Source of the DNA: Mnemiopsis leidyi
Taxonomy: Eukaryota; Ctenophora; Tentaculata; Lobata; Bolinopsidae
Assembly: GCA_000226015.1 (NCBI GenBank)
Contig: JH153377.1
Span: 85,904-111,122 of the forward strand
Direction: 5' to 3'
Length of the DNA: 25,219 nt
Part shown: one piece after another, positions 1 to 10,366 of the stretch
Position numbering within the stretch: position 1 is the stretch's first letter
How the letters are laid out: the number at the start of each line of letters is the position of its first letter
Notes under the pieces: generated by a model
The model's input: only the letters and a program-made list of their open reading frames with translations
What the model was told of the DNA's origin: nothing
The model's database searches: none
Made by a program: the position numbers and the translations under genes

Positions 1-12
1 AGAGAGAGAGAG
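1..12. repeat. AG microsatellite at window edge
   Basis: The window opens inside an AG dinucleotide run of six units, followed by one interrupted unit. It is the same motif class as the long GA tract near 10.74 kb. Its true length lies outside the window. Confidence 0.9.
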
Positions 13-920
13 ATGAGAGCTTGACAATTACGTTTTATGACAACAGTAGTGTGCATTGACTGATGGAGTCAGCGCGTAGACCTCCTGTACAACACTAACT
101 TATAGTTTCCCAATTGAAATACACTTTTTGGGATGTAAGAATTATCTGCACACCGTAGTATAAGTAGTATTATATAAACTATAACTATAACATAATACTA
201 TAACCAGTATTATATAGAGCAATATTGATGATAGGTAAGTGATATCCTTGATGGACATACACGGAGTTGTCATTAAATGGCGAACTTAACGGTGCAGCAT
301 CAAATCATCCTCTTGAGTTGTCACGGTCGACATGGTGATGGCATGATGCCGCTTTCCACGGCAATATTTTGTCATTGAAACCCAAATATTTTGCCGCGAG
401 CCCATCAAAATGTCGATAATTTAAACATCTGACAGTGTTCCCAGACAACGCCAGGCTTCGCCTACAAGCAAAACATAGTCAGGGACCGTCACACTCAATT
501 AGTGCACTTATTTATTGATAGGTTGATTCTTGAAAGGAATTTCTTAAAAATCTGGACTCCACGAAAATTGTGATGTACGATGTGCGACGTTAAAATATAT
601 ATACTGTAGTCTCCAGCTTTTAATACAGATTAGCACTGGAGTATGACATACTCCGATAAAACAGTAAGGCTTGGAGAAAAGTTGTACTCATGTTAAGAAC
701 CAAACCATCTAAAATGGAACTATTGGGAAGTTTGTTTAAAACCACGATATATTATTGTATCAAGAATTCAAGAACTACCCATTTTTGTCTGTGACCTAGA
801 GGGAAAATATACTATTTCTTTTAAGTGCAAAGTATTAACATCTTGATTTGCAGATATTTAGATAAGTTCGGATTAAACAAATAAGTTACGCAAGAAGAAG
901 TCATCTTACATTCAAACTGT
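13..920. other. Non-coding stretch, nothing recognised
   Basis: AT-rich sequence with frequent stops in all frames. I see no ORF with protein-like composition, no tRNA-like box pair and no tandem structure. Intergenic or intronic DNA is the only call I can support. Confidence 0.5.
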
Positions 921-990
921 CAGAGAGGCTAGGAAGAAAGTTTATACAGTCTCAGAGAGGCTAGGAAGAAAGTTTTTACAGTCTCAGAGG
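921..990. repeat. 32-bp tandem duplication
   Basis: Two adjacent copies of a 32-bp unit starting at 921 and 953, beginning CAGAGAGGCTAGGAAG, differ at a single base. They are followed by the first few bases of a third copy at 985. A simple recent tandem duplication. Confidence 0.9.
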
Positions 991-1216
991 TGCAGTATGA
1001 CAACAGCCGAAAGATAACTTCACTGAACCCCTATATGTAGATATCACGGGGTAATCTGGCTATCTGGGTGAGAAAACGGGTCTAGTTGCAATGCCACGAC
1101 ACTCGCGTGACTTTCACTACGATTCGGCGATATCAGAAAATTTATCATGAATAATGAATGAGAAATGTCATAAAAGTTTCCGATTTTGAAAGTGTCAATT
1201 TACTGCTGTTGGTGAT

Positions 1217-1264
1217 AAGGGTTGTGGTTGCTTCCTACGACAAGGGTTGTGGTTGCTTCCTACG
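1217..1264. repeat. 25-bp tandem duplication
   Basis: The 23-base string starting AAGGGTTGTGGTTGC occurs exactly twice, at 1217 and 1242, separated by two bases (period 25). No coding signal is associated with it. Confidence 0.9.
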
Positions 1265-1266
1265 TC

Positions 1267-1782
1267 AATGTAAAGACTCTAAGTCCGACTTGGTGGTTTA
1301 AAAAGAGGCGACTTTACAATTATTATATTTTGCTTCGCCTTAACTCCTGGGTATGCGATCAAATTTGCCTGCCGCGATTTGACATTGTAAGTAAAACTAA
1401 ATAGACGAATGATTCTATGATCGTATCTCGAGGATGAATTCAGCCTAAATTCGTGATAGTATCCACATATACACACAAGGTTTATGCAAATATGTAGATA
1501 TGTATTTAATCAACGTAATTAGAGGTAACAATTTCAAATTTGTGCGGACGAGATAGGTATATCCATCGTCTAAAGTCCAGCTATCATACAACCCCTGTAT
1601 TTCTGATCATAGAATTGATAGGTGAACACTGTTATCATTATCAAGAATAAGTAAATTAATAACTTGTCATGAGTAAGGGACCATGATAGTGAGACGTTAA
1701 GCTTCCTACAAACAGTAATTTTATATTCGAATTATATTTTCATTTATTGGGAGTCCCATTTATTCGGAGGCAACTAAACATT
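1267..1782. other. Non-coding stretch before the nested palindrome
   Basis: AT-rich sequence with short chance ORFs only. It does not match the right-hand flank of the following palindrome, which sets the left limit of that element at about 1783. Confidence 0.5.
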
Positions 1783-2940
1783 CTTAATGATAAAAAGGAT
1801 GATGAATTTTGATATAATCTTTTTGTTGTTACAATAAGTACCAGTGATAATCGCAGTTAATCTGACGTTTCGGAAAACATTCGATTTTTTTATAATTATA
1901 CAGGGTGGTTTTAAAATTTGGGTGCATCCTTACATGGAAAAGAAAATATCTCATAACTTTACTTCTCTTCAATATTTGTTGATGAAACTTTCAGAATTTG
2001 TTTGTTGTGCCTCTCAGATGATATACCAAAGTTTTTGAACTGATGCGATGGGCAATTTAGGTCTGATGCGCAATTGTGCGCAAAAGTACGCTAAAATTTC
2101 AAAATCGTCAAATTTGCTCCAATCATCCCAAAAATTGGTATGCATCATCTGTTAGTCACCAAGAAAGAATCCTGAAAATTTCATCAGAAAATGATGTTTA
2201 GAACCGAAGCTAAGACTGTTTTTGCAATCAGAAGTAAAGAATTGATGGGCTGGTATTTAAAAAACGGTCATAACTTAAGTTCTGGACCTCATTTTTTAAT
2301 GAAATTTTCAGGATTCTTTCTTGGTGACTAAGAAATGATGCATACCAATTTTTAGGATGATTGGAGCAAATTTGACGATTTTGAAATGTTAGCGTACTTT
2401 TGCGCACAATTGCGCATCAGACCTAAATTGCCCGTCGCATCAGTTCAAAAACTTTGGTTTATCATCTGAGAGGCACAACAAACAAATTCTGAAAGTTTCA
2501 TCAAAAAATACTGACCAGAAGTAAAGTTATGAGATATTTTCTTTTCCTTGTAAGGATGCACCCAAATTTTAAAACCACCCTGTAGCTGGCAAAAACATCT
2601 AATTTGAAATAAAACCAATAACTAGCATCTGAATCTTAAATTAACACGGCCTAAAATAAATTGGTGCAAATATAGCTAAGACCGATAAATAGATAAGATG
2701 GACTAAAGACACTGTTCTCATCTATTTATTAAGTGTACTAATATATTTTAAGCCATGTTAATTTCAGATTCAGTTGCTACTTCTTGGTTCTAATTCAAAT
2801 CAAATCTTTTAGTCAATAGTCAGTTATGTTTATGAAAGTAGAATATTTTGCGAAACATCGCATTAACTGCGATTATCACTTGTTGTAACAACAAAATGAT
2901 TACATCAACATTCATCGTCTTTTAGATCATCAAAATTTCA
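1783..2940. mobile_element. Older foldback (palindromic) element, interrupted
   Basis: An outer imperfect inverted repeat. Sequence at about 1785-1898 matches the reverse complement of about 2800-2935, for example the shared core GATAATCGCAGTTAA near 1847 and its complement near 2863, with the GTTGTTACAA block beside it. The arm resumes at 2585: 2610-2700 pairs with 2717-2780, around the shared block CTGAATCTKAAATTAACA. Without the 684 bp carried by the inner element (1899-2582 or 1901-2584) the two halves align continuously, giving an original palindrome of about 470 bp with a short loop near 2700-2716. Arms are visibly diverged (roughly a quarter of bases by eye). No transposase ORF is present, so this is a non-autonomous foldback or MITE-like repeat. 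End coordinates are approximate because similarity fades. Confidence 0.75.
1901..2582. mobile_element. 682-bp near-perfect inverted-repeat element with TA duplication
   Basis: Left end CAGGGTGGTTTTAAAATTTG at 1901 and its exact reverse complement ending at 2582 are flanked by TA at 1899-1900 and 2583-2584. The arms run about 320 bp each (1901-~2225 and ~2260-2582) and differ at under twenty positions by eye, about 95% identity, with a small central spacer. There is no ORF of transposase size, so it is a non-autonomous element. A TA target duplication is typical of the Tc1/mariner superfamily, but other TA-targeting families exist, so the superfamily is inferred. Transcription through it would give a ~320-bp hairpin. 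It sits within the left arm of the older foldback element. Confidence 0.85.
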
Positions 2941-4237
2941 AAGAAGGCCATATTCACTACATCTAATAATTTACAGATCGCAATCACTAAAATTCGACCT
3001 AGTTCATGAAATCAAGCGCCTGGTTAGTGGCTATCACATTATTACGGAGCTGTCGAATAAATAAACCTGTGATTGAGCACAGCTCCTATCCGGGATATGA
3101 CGCAATTCAACCGCCAACATACGAGGTACTCGCCGTATTTCAGAGGCCAACGTCAATATATTGACATTATAACGTCAACCTGTGCAAATATCACCTCAAC
3201 AACATGCAGATGGATAATGGATATCTATATCTCTCTATGTCTGTAAAATGTTAATGGCTGACAAAATGAAAAAAGTTCTGGTTTTGAAAAAAAATAGATT
3301 TTCACAAATTCAGTGAAATTTACTTGACACCAAGAACCAACACCTGCACAAGAAGCACGTTCAAGAACTGAAGGAGACAATTACAAAGGTCTGGACCTGA
3401 ATGAAAACTTGGATAAATAGTCCACTCCAAAGTCGATAGGGGAGCTATATATGACATAATTGTTCGAAATCGCAGCTAAGAAATGGAGCGGTAGCTAGAA
3501 AAGTTGGTGGTGGACAATGCTGCACCAACCAATCTGCCACCCACCCTCAGCCAGACAGAGAAATATAGCATTCCCGAGAAATTGATCAAGTGGGAATCTG
3601 TAAAAGAATTCTGTATATAATTCCTGATATAATCGTGAAATCGTTGCATTATTCAAGTATGCAATCTGGTGGACTCCAAAACCATTATGTGCTATAATCG
3701 AGATCAGAGCAAGAAACTGCGTGAATCGTTACAGTGTAATGCTGTCTTTCCACTTTACAAGTGTAAAGATCAATAATTAATTAATTAGTAATTACATAAT
3801 GAGAACAAATATCACTGTCATAGATCGTACGTAAGGCTACGCTCTGAGATCGATCCGTTTGTCTTTGATGAGCATATAATTAATCGTCCAAATCGATTAA
3901 GAATTTTTATTGATTATTTACGATGATAAGAAACAAGTAATAATTACAGCACATAATTAACCTTGTAATAGATGGAGAATGCCAATATAAGAAAGCAAAT
4001 ACTAGGATATTAAGACCAGAATAAGACCAGAATAAGAAATAGTTGTAACTTTCATTCGCATTGATTTTTGTCGTCTTATATTTATCAAACAAAATTTCTA
4101 CAAATCGGCATTCTTGATTTATGGATACCAAAAAGAGTAATATCATCAAATGATCGACGAAAGATAGAACAAAATAAACTGATTTAGTGATGTCTCTCTT
4201 TTTTCAACTAACTTACAAGTCCATTCTGTCAGCTTAT
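2941..4237. other. Non-coding stretch
   Basis: No gene is supported. A 14-bp perfect palindrome, GTCAATATATTGAC, lies at 3152-3165, flanked by AACGTCAA-like strings. A 27-codon open stretch at 3317-3397 is chance-length. Several short ATTAATTAATTA runs occur near 3775. Otherwise featureless AT-rich DNA. Confidence 0.5.
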
Positions 4238-4452
4238 GTGTGTCCGTTTTGTCCCTTTCTTGTCCCTTAAGTGAGGAGGTTTTAAAGATTTTCCTTGCAC
4301 GTTATGTCCGTTTTGTCCCTTTCCTGTCCCTTAAGTGAGGAGTTTTTTTGATATTTTCCTTGCACGTTATGTCCGTTTTGTCCCTTTCTTGTCTCTTAAG
4401 ACTAAGTGAGGTGGTTTTAAAGATTTTCCTTGCACGTTATGTCCGTTTTGTC
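4238..4452. repeat. Tandem array, 64-70 bp period
   Basis: The string GTCCGTTTTGTC recurs at 4242, 4306, 4371 and 4441, giving periods of 64, 65 and 70. The third unit has a small insertion (ACTAAG). Units share TTTTCCTTGCACGTTATGTC and CTTAAGTGAGG. There are three full copies plus a partial one, without open reading frame continuity. Confidence 0.9.
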
Positions 4453-5280
4453 TGGGCGTCAGTGGCTCCACCTAACTGCGAAAGTATTTCATACTTCATA
4501 GGGATTAGCCAGCGTGCACCATGCTAATGAAGTCATTGATTGCAACATACCCTAAAAGACGTCCTCAAGGGGGCAAGTCGATAATTTGGTGATTAAAATC
4601 TGGATTACATGCCAATCGCAAATCTAAAATCAAATCCCAGCGCAATCTAAGTGGAAATTATGCTGGAGAATGGGGCAAATTTCAAATCTATGGGAACAAA
4701 TTGAAATCTATGGGAACAAATTCTAATAATAGTGTCATGACCAGAAGATCGAGAGATCGTGCAATTAATAGAGAACAATATATACCTAACAAGTAAAATC
4801 AGCAAATTGATCAAGAGGTTTGGATTAGTGCAGGGGCATTAAAAAACTAATAAAGTAATACAAACAAAAGACAATTATCAGGGGTGTAAATCTCCATACT
4901 CGTTCCTCAGAATAAAAACCTCGAGTCAGGAGTGAAGACATGAAAAAATTATTCAGAGACACCGCGAAAAAATGAGAAAGCTCGTGAAAGGAGCTATTTA
5001 TGACCATGCTAGCCAGTAGGGGAAGCTGTTTAAACACTCGACTGAGATCCACAGCACCACAAAGAGGAGAAGTAGTACGGATTAATTTACAGAGCGGCCA
5101 GGTCCGCTAGGCGAGCTACATAACCGCCAACGGGTAAAACTCACAGTTAAACTCACGTCATATTGGTTCGGCTCTCGTCTCTAGTTCTCTATCACCTGAT
5201 GTGAGAGCCTTTAGGAGATTAAGTATCTTCGACAGTAACATTTTTACAAACGGCAACAAAGGACAGAGACTGGCTGGCCG
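4453..5280. other. Non-coding stretch
   Basis: Contains a small direct duplication of an AATCTATGGGAACAAATT-type string around 4685-4722. A minus-strand open stretch of 75 codons (4825-5052) has random-like composition and is not called. Base composition becomes more GC and CpG rich from about 5085 towards 5400. Nothing else is recognised. Confidence 0.5.
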
Positions 5281-5283
5281 ACT

Positions 5284-5303
5284 GTCACGTGACGTGACGT
5301 CAC
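5284..5303. promoter_or_regulatory. Abutting E-box and CRE palindromes
   Basis: GTCACGTGAC (5284-5293), a 10-bp palindrome with the CACGTG E-box bound by bHLH-ZIP factors such as USF/TFE, is directly followed by GTGACGTCAC (5294-5303), containing the full CRE/ATF site TGACGTCA. The surrounding ~300 bp is richer in CpG than the neighbourhood. Site identity is visible; promoter activity is inferred. Confidence 0.45.
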
Positions 5304-5348
5304 GAGGCGTCACCATGGTTACATCGCGGACTCAGTCTGACAACTGAC

Positions 5349-5396
5349 ATGGAACCTAGAACGGCGGCAGAATTTGTTAATACTGACCGGGCCAGG
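5349..5396 (+). CDS. Possible short first coding exon (low support)
   Basis: An ATG at 5349 opens 16 codons (MEPRTAAEFVNTDRAR) ending at a plausible donor, AGG followed by GTATGA. It lies 46 bp downstream of the E-box/CRE pair and just after an even shorter ORF at 5315 (MVTSRTQSDN, stop) that begins in a strong Kozak context CACCATGG. If real, this would be a gene start whose later exons I could not find. The evidence is only location, base composition and one donor-like site, so chance is the main alternative. Confidence 0.15.
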
Positions 5397-5409
5397 GTAT
5401 GAATCCGGG

Positions 5410-6333
5410 GGAAACAGACGGAAAACTATTAGACAGAAGACCGTGAAGGTTGGCACTTACCAGGAAAAATCACGACAAATACATAGACTTTCCGGGATGA
5501 AAACCTTGTACATGGAATTATCATCGACTGAATTCGTTGTAATGCCGTGAAAAATAATCTGTTAGAAACAAAGTCAACAGTGTTTTTAAAGCGAGTCTGA
5601 CAGAAATACAGCCGTGTAATTTAGTAATATTTTGCTTAAAGACTAATAATGAGTGCACTATATTTATTTCGATAATGAATTTTGAACCCAAGGCGTAGTT
5701 CTTCACTGAAATACTTATAATTATAACATTTGCATTATGCATGGCTAAAAAGATGTCTATCATAAAAATTTTAGTCCGATAATTGGATAAAACAATAAAT
5801 GTTGGCATTAAGCCATTAAATCAAATAATTGTTGCTGTATGTTGCACGATGGACAATTTTACAATAAACAGCTATTGACATTGGACGGCCGAAACCGAAT
5901 AGCAAAGCAATTCAATGGAAGGTATGGAAGGTATGGAAGCGATTTTCTTGTATTGAGGGGATTCCTCGATTCCTGTATTATTACCCTGCACTGCAACTGT
6001 CATGTTAAATCTAATTTCAAACAAAGCATTTCTGTCAACAAGTCAACCCTTAATAACGTAGGAGAATTTCGGTGCTTCAGGGGTCGCTTTTCAGTGTACT
6101 CCAAAAACAAGGAAACAAGGAACACTCCTTGAGGAAATTTCAACTTTACCAGGTTTGGTCACCCTTTCTGGTGATCAATAACGACAATGACGAGAATATA
6201 GTGATCTTGGAGAAGCGTTGAGGTAGTGAATAGTGGTCTCTCAAAAGACAGGGAGAATATTTGGCATGCATTCCTCAAAGCTCAGAACTTGCCCTTTTTA
6301 CAAAACACATTACACTAACTGCTTTTTGGTTAA
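5410..6333. other. Non-coding stretch
   Basis: Two open stretches, 95 codons on the minus strand (5521-5808) and 97 codons on the plus strand (5839-6132), are within the range expected by chance for this amount of AT-rich DNA. They show no domain-like pattern. A GGTATGGAA doublet sits at about 5922-5938. Nothing else seen. Confidence 0.45.
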
Positions 6334-6546
6334 TCAGTGAGGAACTCTTGTTCGGTACCCCTCCTTGTTCAAAGCTTCCAAATGTTTTACAATATCTAGT
6401 ATATCTTTACTTGCAGAGCTGAACCTGACCTTAAACTCGCCCGTGGAGAAGGAGATACCACAGTCCAACAACTCCATCAAGCATTGTCCGTAATGATCAC
6501 AGTTCATACAGATCATGGTTTTCATTTTTAACTTTGCTAAAACAAT
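6334..6546 (-). CDS. Possible terminal exon, unknown protein (low support)
   Basis: On the minus strand a 63-codon frame ends at a stop at 6334. It is open upstream to an acceptor-like site just beyond 6546 (pyrimidine-rich tract ending TTGTTTTAG). The reading starts KLKMKTMICMNCDHYGQC and ends ALNKEGYRTRVPH, with a balanced residue mix, four cysteines within the first 25 residues and an amphipathic-looking SASKDILDIVKHLEALNK segment. I recognise no family. There is no AATAAA within the next ~150 bp on that strand. Frames this long arise by chance in the window, so only the composition and the acceptor argue for it. Confidence 0.25.
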   Translation of the reverse strand: MVLAKLKMKTMICMNCDHYGQCLMELLDCGISFSTGEFKVRFSSASKDILDIVKHLEALNKEGYRTRVPH

Positions 6547-8600
6547 TTCAACAAAGAAAATGAAAAATGTACAAATTTATATTTTCAAAGTTTTAGGTGT
6601 AATACTGCAGGCCACAGGTGTAATACCATGCAGTACAACTGTGTAATTACCCTTTTAATTGTACTCAAAAATTAAGAGAAGACAAGATTCGACTGAGAGA
6701 TGATTTAAGTAAAAAAGAGTAATATGAGCAGATGGAGCAGCTGGAGATCAGAGAAGAGATGGGGGAAAAAGATTAATAAGGTGCCAGGTGGAAAAAAGGT
6801 GGGAGGGTGGATTCAGCTGAGACAGCTTGAGAAACGGGAAGATATAGGAAAAGAGTGGAGAGATGATATGCAGTGATAAGAGAGGGGAGAGAAAGGGGAA
6901 TGAGAGGAGATGGGGGAGAGAAGCGAGGAAATTAGAAGAATCAACAACTCAAAATCAAAATGCGGCCGTTTGCCGCGAGTTCCAGCAAGTAATAATAATA
7001 CCTTATTTACTCGTTCTTCTCCGTAGTTATTGTTTTGTTTGTAGTATATTTATACAGTTATTGTTTTGTATGGAGTAGCTGTACGATGACGATGTAGTTA
7101 TGTTCTTGACCAAAGTTTTAGAACTGGTAACTGGCGTTTAACTAAGACCCGCACTGAAGATCACATATCCTCTCTAAGTGTCTGAATATTGTTCTATTGA
7201 AGATAGTTTACCAACAAAAAAACAATAATCGACAATGTACTATTGTATAACATCACATTAGTCTAGGGTTACTGAGTGGGAAATACAGTTTGTGTGTTAA
7301 TTTATTCTCACCCAAAACTTGTGGATAAGTGCTGGTGAGCTATTGAACTAATTTAAAATTCTAACCTAAATGAGGAAAACTTTTATAAGTTCGTCCAGAT
7401 TAGATTGTTGTATTATTTATCCTTCCTCGGACAAACACAGAGTGCAAAGTGTTGCTATTGTACTTGAGTGGGAGCAATGGGTATTTGACAGTGATACACA
7501 AGTTTTAGTAAGTAATAGTAAGCTAATACTAATACAATTTATTGTGAAATTTGTACCGCTAATCATTATATTACTACTATCGCTTATCAATGATCATTAC
7601 TCATTAGGCTATACAGATTATATTGTTACGATGATTGCATCACAATAAGTCGCTGCAATTATCGTGGCAAAAACCACGCCATGCGTAATTATTTATTTAA
7701 AAGTGTAAATAGCATTAGCAGCTGATCTGAGTGCTTGATGGTTGAACTTGATTTAACGCGACGGCTGTTATATTATAGATAAAACTCGACACTTGCTAAA
7801 ATATGATGCTTAAGATTTTATTTTTGGACAGAAAGTGACAGAAAATGAATACTGATTGAGTATGGATACTAGTTACAAACTATCAAAAAGCCAACTACAA
7901 AATAACAGGCTATTTAATAATCTATAATTCAAAACATCCACAGCAGCGGAAAGTTATAAGACAGTAAAATAAACGCGGTATAACCTGCAAACCAGAAAAC
8001 CACACGGGGCGCCCCGGTAGAAGAAAAAGGCGGTAATTACAAACTATATGCGACAACAATCGGTCAGATTAATGAACTTTAAACACTCGCATACTGTTAA
8101 ACGGATACAAAATAAAAGTAGCACTAGCGGGTATTGTCTGGGGAGGCAGGGACAACCCACCACCAGGACAGTGTGAACCCAACACGCCAGGCACCAAATT
8201 CTTAGGGCCTGACCGGTCCTGTCTGTGAAAATATCCGCAATGGCTTATAATTGTGTTTAAAGACACGGGCGATAATTAACATCTAACGAGCTCCATTACT
8301 CCTTTTATCTGACAAATTTCGGCAAAGTTCGCCGACCGAGGAACTCCGAATTATCACCTCAATTTATCTGATGCAAGAGCAACTTAGTGCACCACTGGAT
8401 CAGGGAGGTTACACTTTGAGGAACCGCTCAGGGAAGTCGAGCTGCGAGTTAACAAGTTACTGAACACAAACCCGGGAATGTCTGAACGTACCATTCCAGC
8501 CAAGGTGTAGTATTTTTGTAAAACAGCCAAATTTAACCATGCTTAAGCGGAGTGGACGTACTATAATCTGGTGGCCAAGATAGCAGTCAGCGGTGTTTAT
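6547..8600. other. Non-coding stretch
   Basis: A purine-rich segment (about 6660-6960, many GGAGA and AGAGA strings on the + strand) is followed by AT-rich DNA. A 12-bp perfect palindrome CGGGGCGCCCCG lies at 8005-8016 in otherwise AT-rich sequence. Open stretches of 65-92 codons are chance-length. No gene or RNA is supported. Confidence 0.45.
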
Positions 8601-8601
8601 T

Positions 8602-8640
8602 ACCGACTGAATTTACAAGTACCGACTGAATTTACAAGTA
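8602..8640. repeat. 19-bp tandem duplication
   Basis: ACCGACTGAATTTACAAGT occurs twice head to tail, at 8602 and 8621, without a mismatch. Confidence 0.9.
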
Positions 8641-9015
8641 GCTCTCAAGAAGGATGACGGGGCTTGCTCACGGCGCAATCTAGTAATATACTAATATGTA
8701 TTCAGAAACCTAGGTCTTGTTCTAATGATGAAAGTCTAGTAATAAAAACCTGATAATACTCCACACATCATAAAAATCGACAGTTCGGAGTTAATTTAAT
8801 TAAAATGCTAATTTATACCGCCGTGAGATAGACGCGTCTAAATCACAAGAATGCTAAAATTTCCGTTGATATAAAGGCAGAAGGAAGTCTTAAATTCATC
8901 AAAATCTGATGAGCTCATTTTCCTCAATATTAAGCGCCTGATAAAGACAAACGAATAATAAAAAATCATAGTTTATAACGACAAATGATACATTGCAATC
9001 TATTACTACTGTAGT
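8641..9015. other. Non-coding flank of the SINE
   Basis: AT-rich sequence without ORFs, repeats or RNA-like folds that I can recognise. Confidence 0.5.
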
Positions 9016-9021
9016 CAACTA

Positions 9022-9289
9022 TGGGTATGATGGTGTAGTGACTAGTGGTATCTACCCCGACTTTCTATGCAGGAGATCGGGGGTTCAATTCCCAGATCCG
9101 CCAATCCGAAGGGAGTGCGCTGAGGGCATTTGCCTATGCAATGTTCTTCGGTTGACTCAGCCGAATGATCGAAAAACCGTGATTGAGGGTTAAATGAGGA
9201 GCCTTCGTTAAAAGATCTGTAATCTTTAAGGAGCCCCGTCAGTATACCTGTATAAGCCTGGGTGCAGGTGTAACAAATACAAATACAAA
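9022..9289 (+). mobile_element. tRNA-derived SINE, full length
   Basis: The head at about 9023-9102 is tRNA-like. A box-A-like segment TGGTGTAGTGACTAGTGG is at 9031-9048 and a box B GGTTCAATTCC at 9082-9092, the internal Pol III promoter pair of tRNA genes. The head ends GATCCGCCA. The anticodon stem is degenerate, so this is not a working tRNA gene. A ~170-bp unrelated body follows, containing GGTTGACTCAGCCGAATG and GAGGGTTAAATGAGGAGCC, then a short tail of CAAATA/CAAATAC units. CAACTA at 9016-9021 and again at 9290-9295 may be the target-site duplication, though it is short and next to a simple-sequence tail. A second copy of the body at 20036-20166 on the other strand shows this is a dispersed family. 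Mobilisation would need a partner LINE, not present here. Confidence 0.8.
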
Positions 9290-9295
9290 CAACTA

Positions 9296-9945
9296 AAAGT
9301 TCCGACAATAAGCGTGACAGAGAATAGCGAACAATACAACAAGTTTAGAAGGCTATCGTAAAGGTTTCGTCCGGTATCTTGATCAAAACAGTTTTATTAT
9401 AACTCGGAACAATTATTAGCTTTAAAATAATCGAAATGGTCTAAAAACTCCATCTTTTTATCTAACCTTTTAAGCCATAAATAGATGAGGTCAGCTTTTA
9501 ACTCCACTGAAAATCGCCAAAATTATCTGGGGTACAAGGTGTTGACTGGTGAGCAATTAACTCAAGATTCGACTTTCCAGACTGCTCACCAATCACGTGT
9601 CCGTCTCTCAGGCAACCTACTTTCAAATGTTCTCCATAAGGAACTATTGGGAAGGAAAGCAGACGCTAATCCTAGGAGCAGACAATGCAACTTTTAGCCA
9701 ATCTTAGGAGCAGACAACTTTTAGTGAGCAAAGCAAGATGATATTAAGAGGGCAGAGCAAAGTTGTTAAAGTGGAAAAAATAAATTCTTAGGAACAGGTC
9801 CACGCCTGCTTCACCATGTCACAATAACATTAAAAATATTACCGATCAGTTTTTGCGTGAGCATGCTCATTTAAATACCGTTTCCACATAATATTGAAAA
9901 TGCAATATCTCTTACGACGTCAATACCGGCTTTGTTCGGGCAGTT
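9296..9945. other. Non-coding stretch with small repeats
   Basis: Holds a 9-bp perfect inverted repeat TGGTGAGCA (9547-9555) / TGCTCACCA (9583-9591) and an imperfect direct duplication built on TAGGAGCAGACAA (about 9670-9723). An overlapping 70-codon open stretch (9485-9697) has mixed composition but chance length. No gene is called. Confidence 0.45.
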
Positions 9946-10366
9946 CTTACCACACACCATCACACATTTCTGCAACTTAATGTCCTCTTAGCACACACCA
10001 TCACACATTTCCGCAACTTTATGAACATCTTAGCACACACCATCACACATTTCCGAAACTTTATGTCATCTTAGCACACACCATCACACATTTCCGCAAC
10101 TTTATGAACATCTTAGCACACACCATCACACATTTCCGCAACTTTATGAACATCTTAGCACACCATCTAACATTTCCGCAACTTTATGAACATCTTAGCA
10201 CACACCATCACACATTTCCGCAACTTTATAAACATCTTAGCACACACCATCACACATTTCCGCAACTTTATGAACATCTTAGCACACCATCTAACATTTC
10301 CGCAACTTTATGAACATCTCAGCACACGCCATCACACATTTCCGCAACTCTATGAACATCTTTATG
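9946..10366. repeat. Minisatellite, ~42-bp unit, ten copies
   Basis: Ten units share CACACCATCACACATTTCC, GCAACTTTATGAACATC and TTAGCA. Two units carry a three-base shorter variant (CACACCATCTAACATTT). The period is about 41-42 bp; 42 is a multiple of three, so several frames stay open across it and give artefactual ORFs rich in His, Thr and Leu. The first unit is the most diverged, as is usual at array edges. Confidence 0.93.

Noticed and set aside
3317-3397. 27-codon frame ending QELKETITKVWT, possibly a transposase remnant
   Set aside because: Length is well within chance, and the resemblance to transposase C-termini is too vague to support.
5839-6132. 97-codon + strand ORF
   Set aside because: About this many ORFs near 90-100 codons are expected by chance in 25 kb of six-frame AT-rich DNA; no motif or splice context.
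9023-9102. A functional tRNA gene
   Set aside because: Box A and B are present but the anticodon stem does not pair well, and the segment continues into a SINE body with a simple-sequence tail.
8993-9308. ORFs across the SINE on both strands
   Set aside because: The sequence is explained by a tRNA-like head and SINE body; the frames run across the Pol III boxes.
9946-10366. CRISPR-like array
   Set aside because: The units are contiguous, with no unique spacers between repeats, and the context is eukaryotic; it is a minisatellite.
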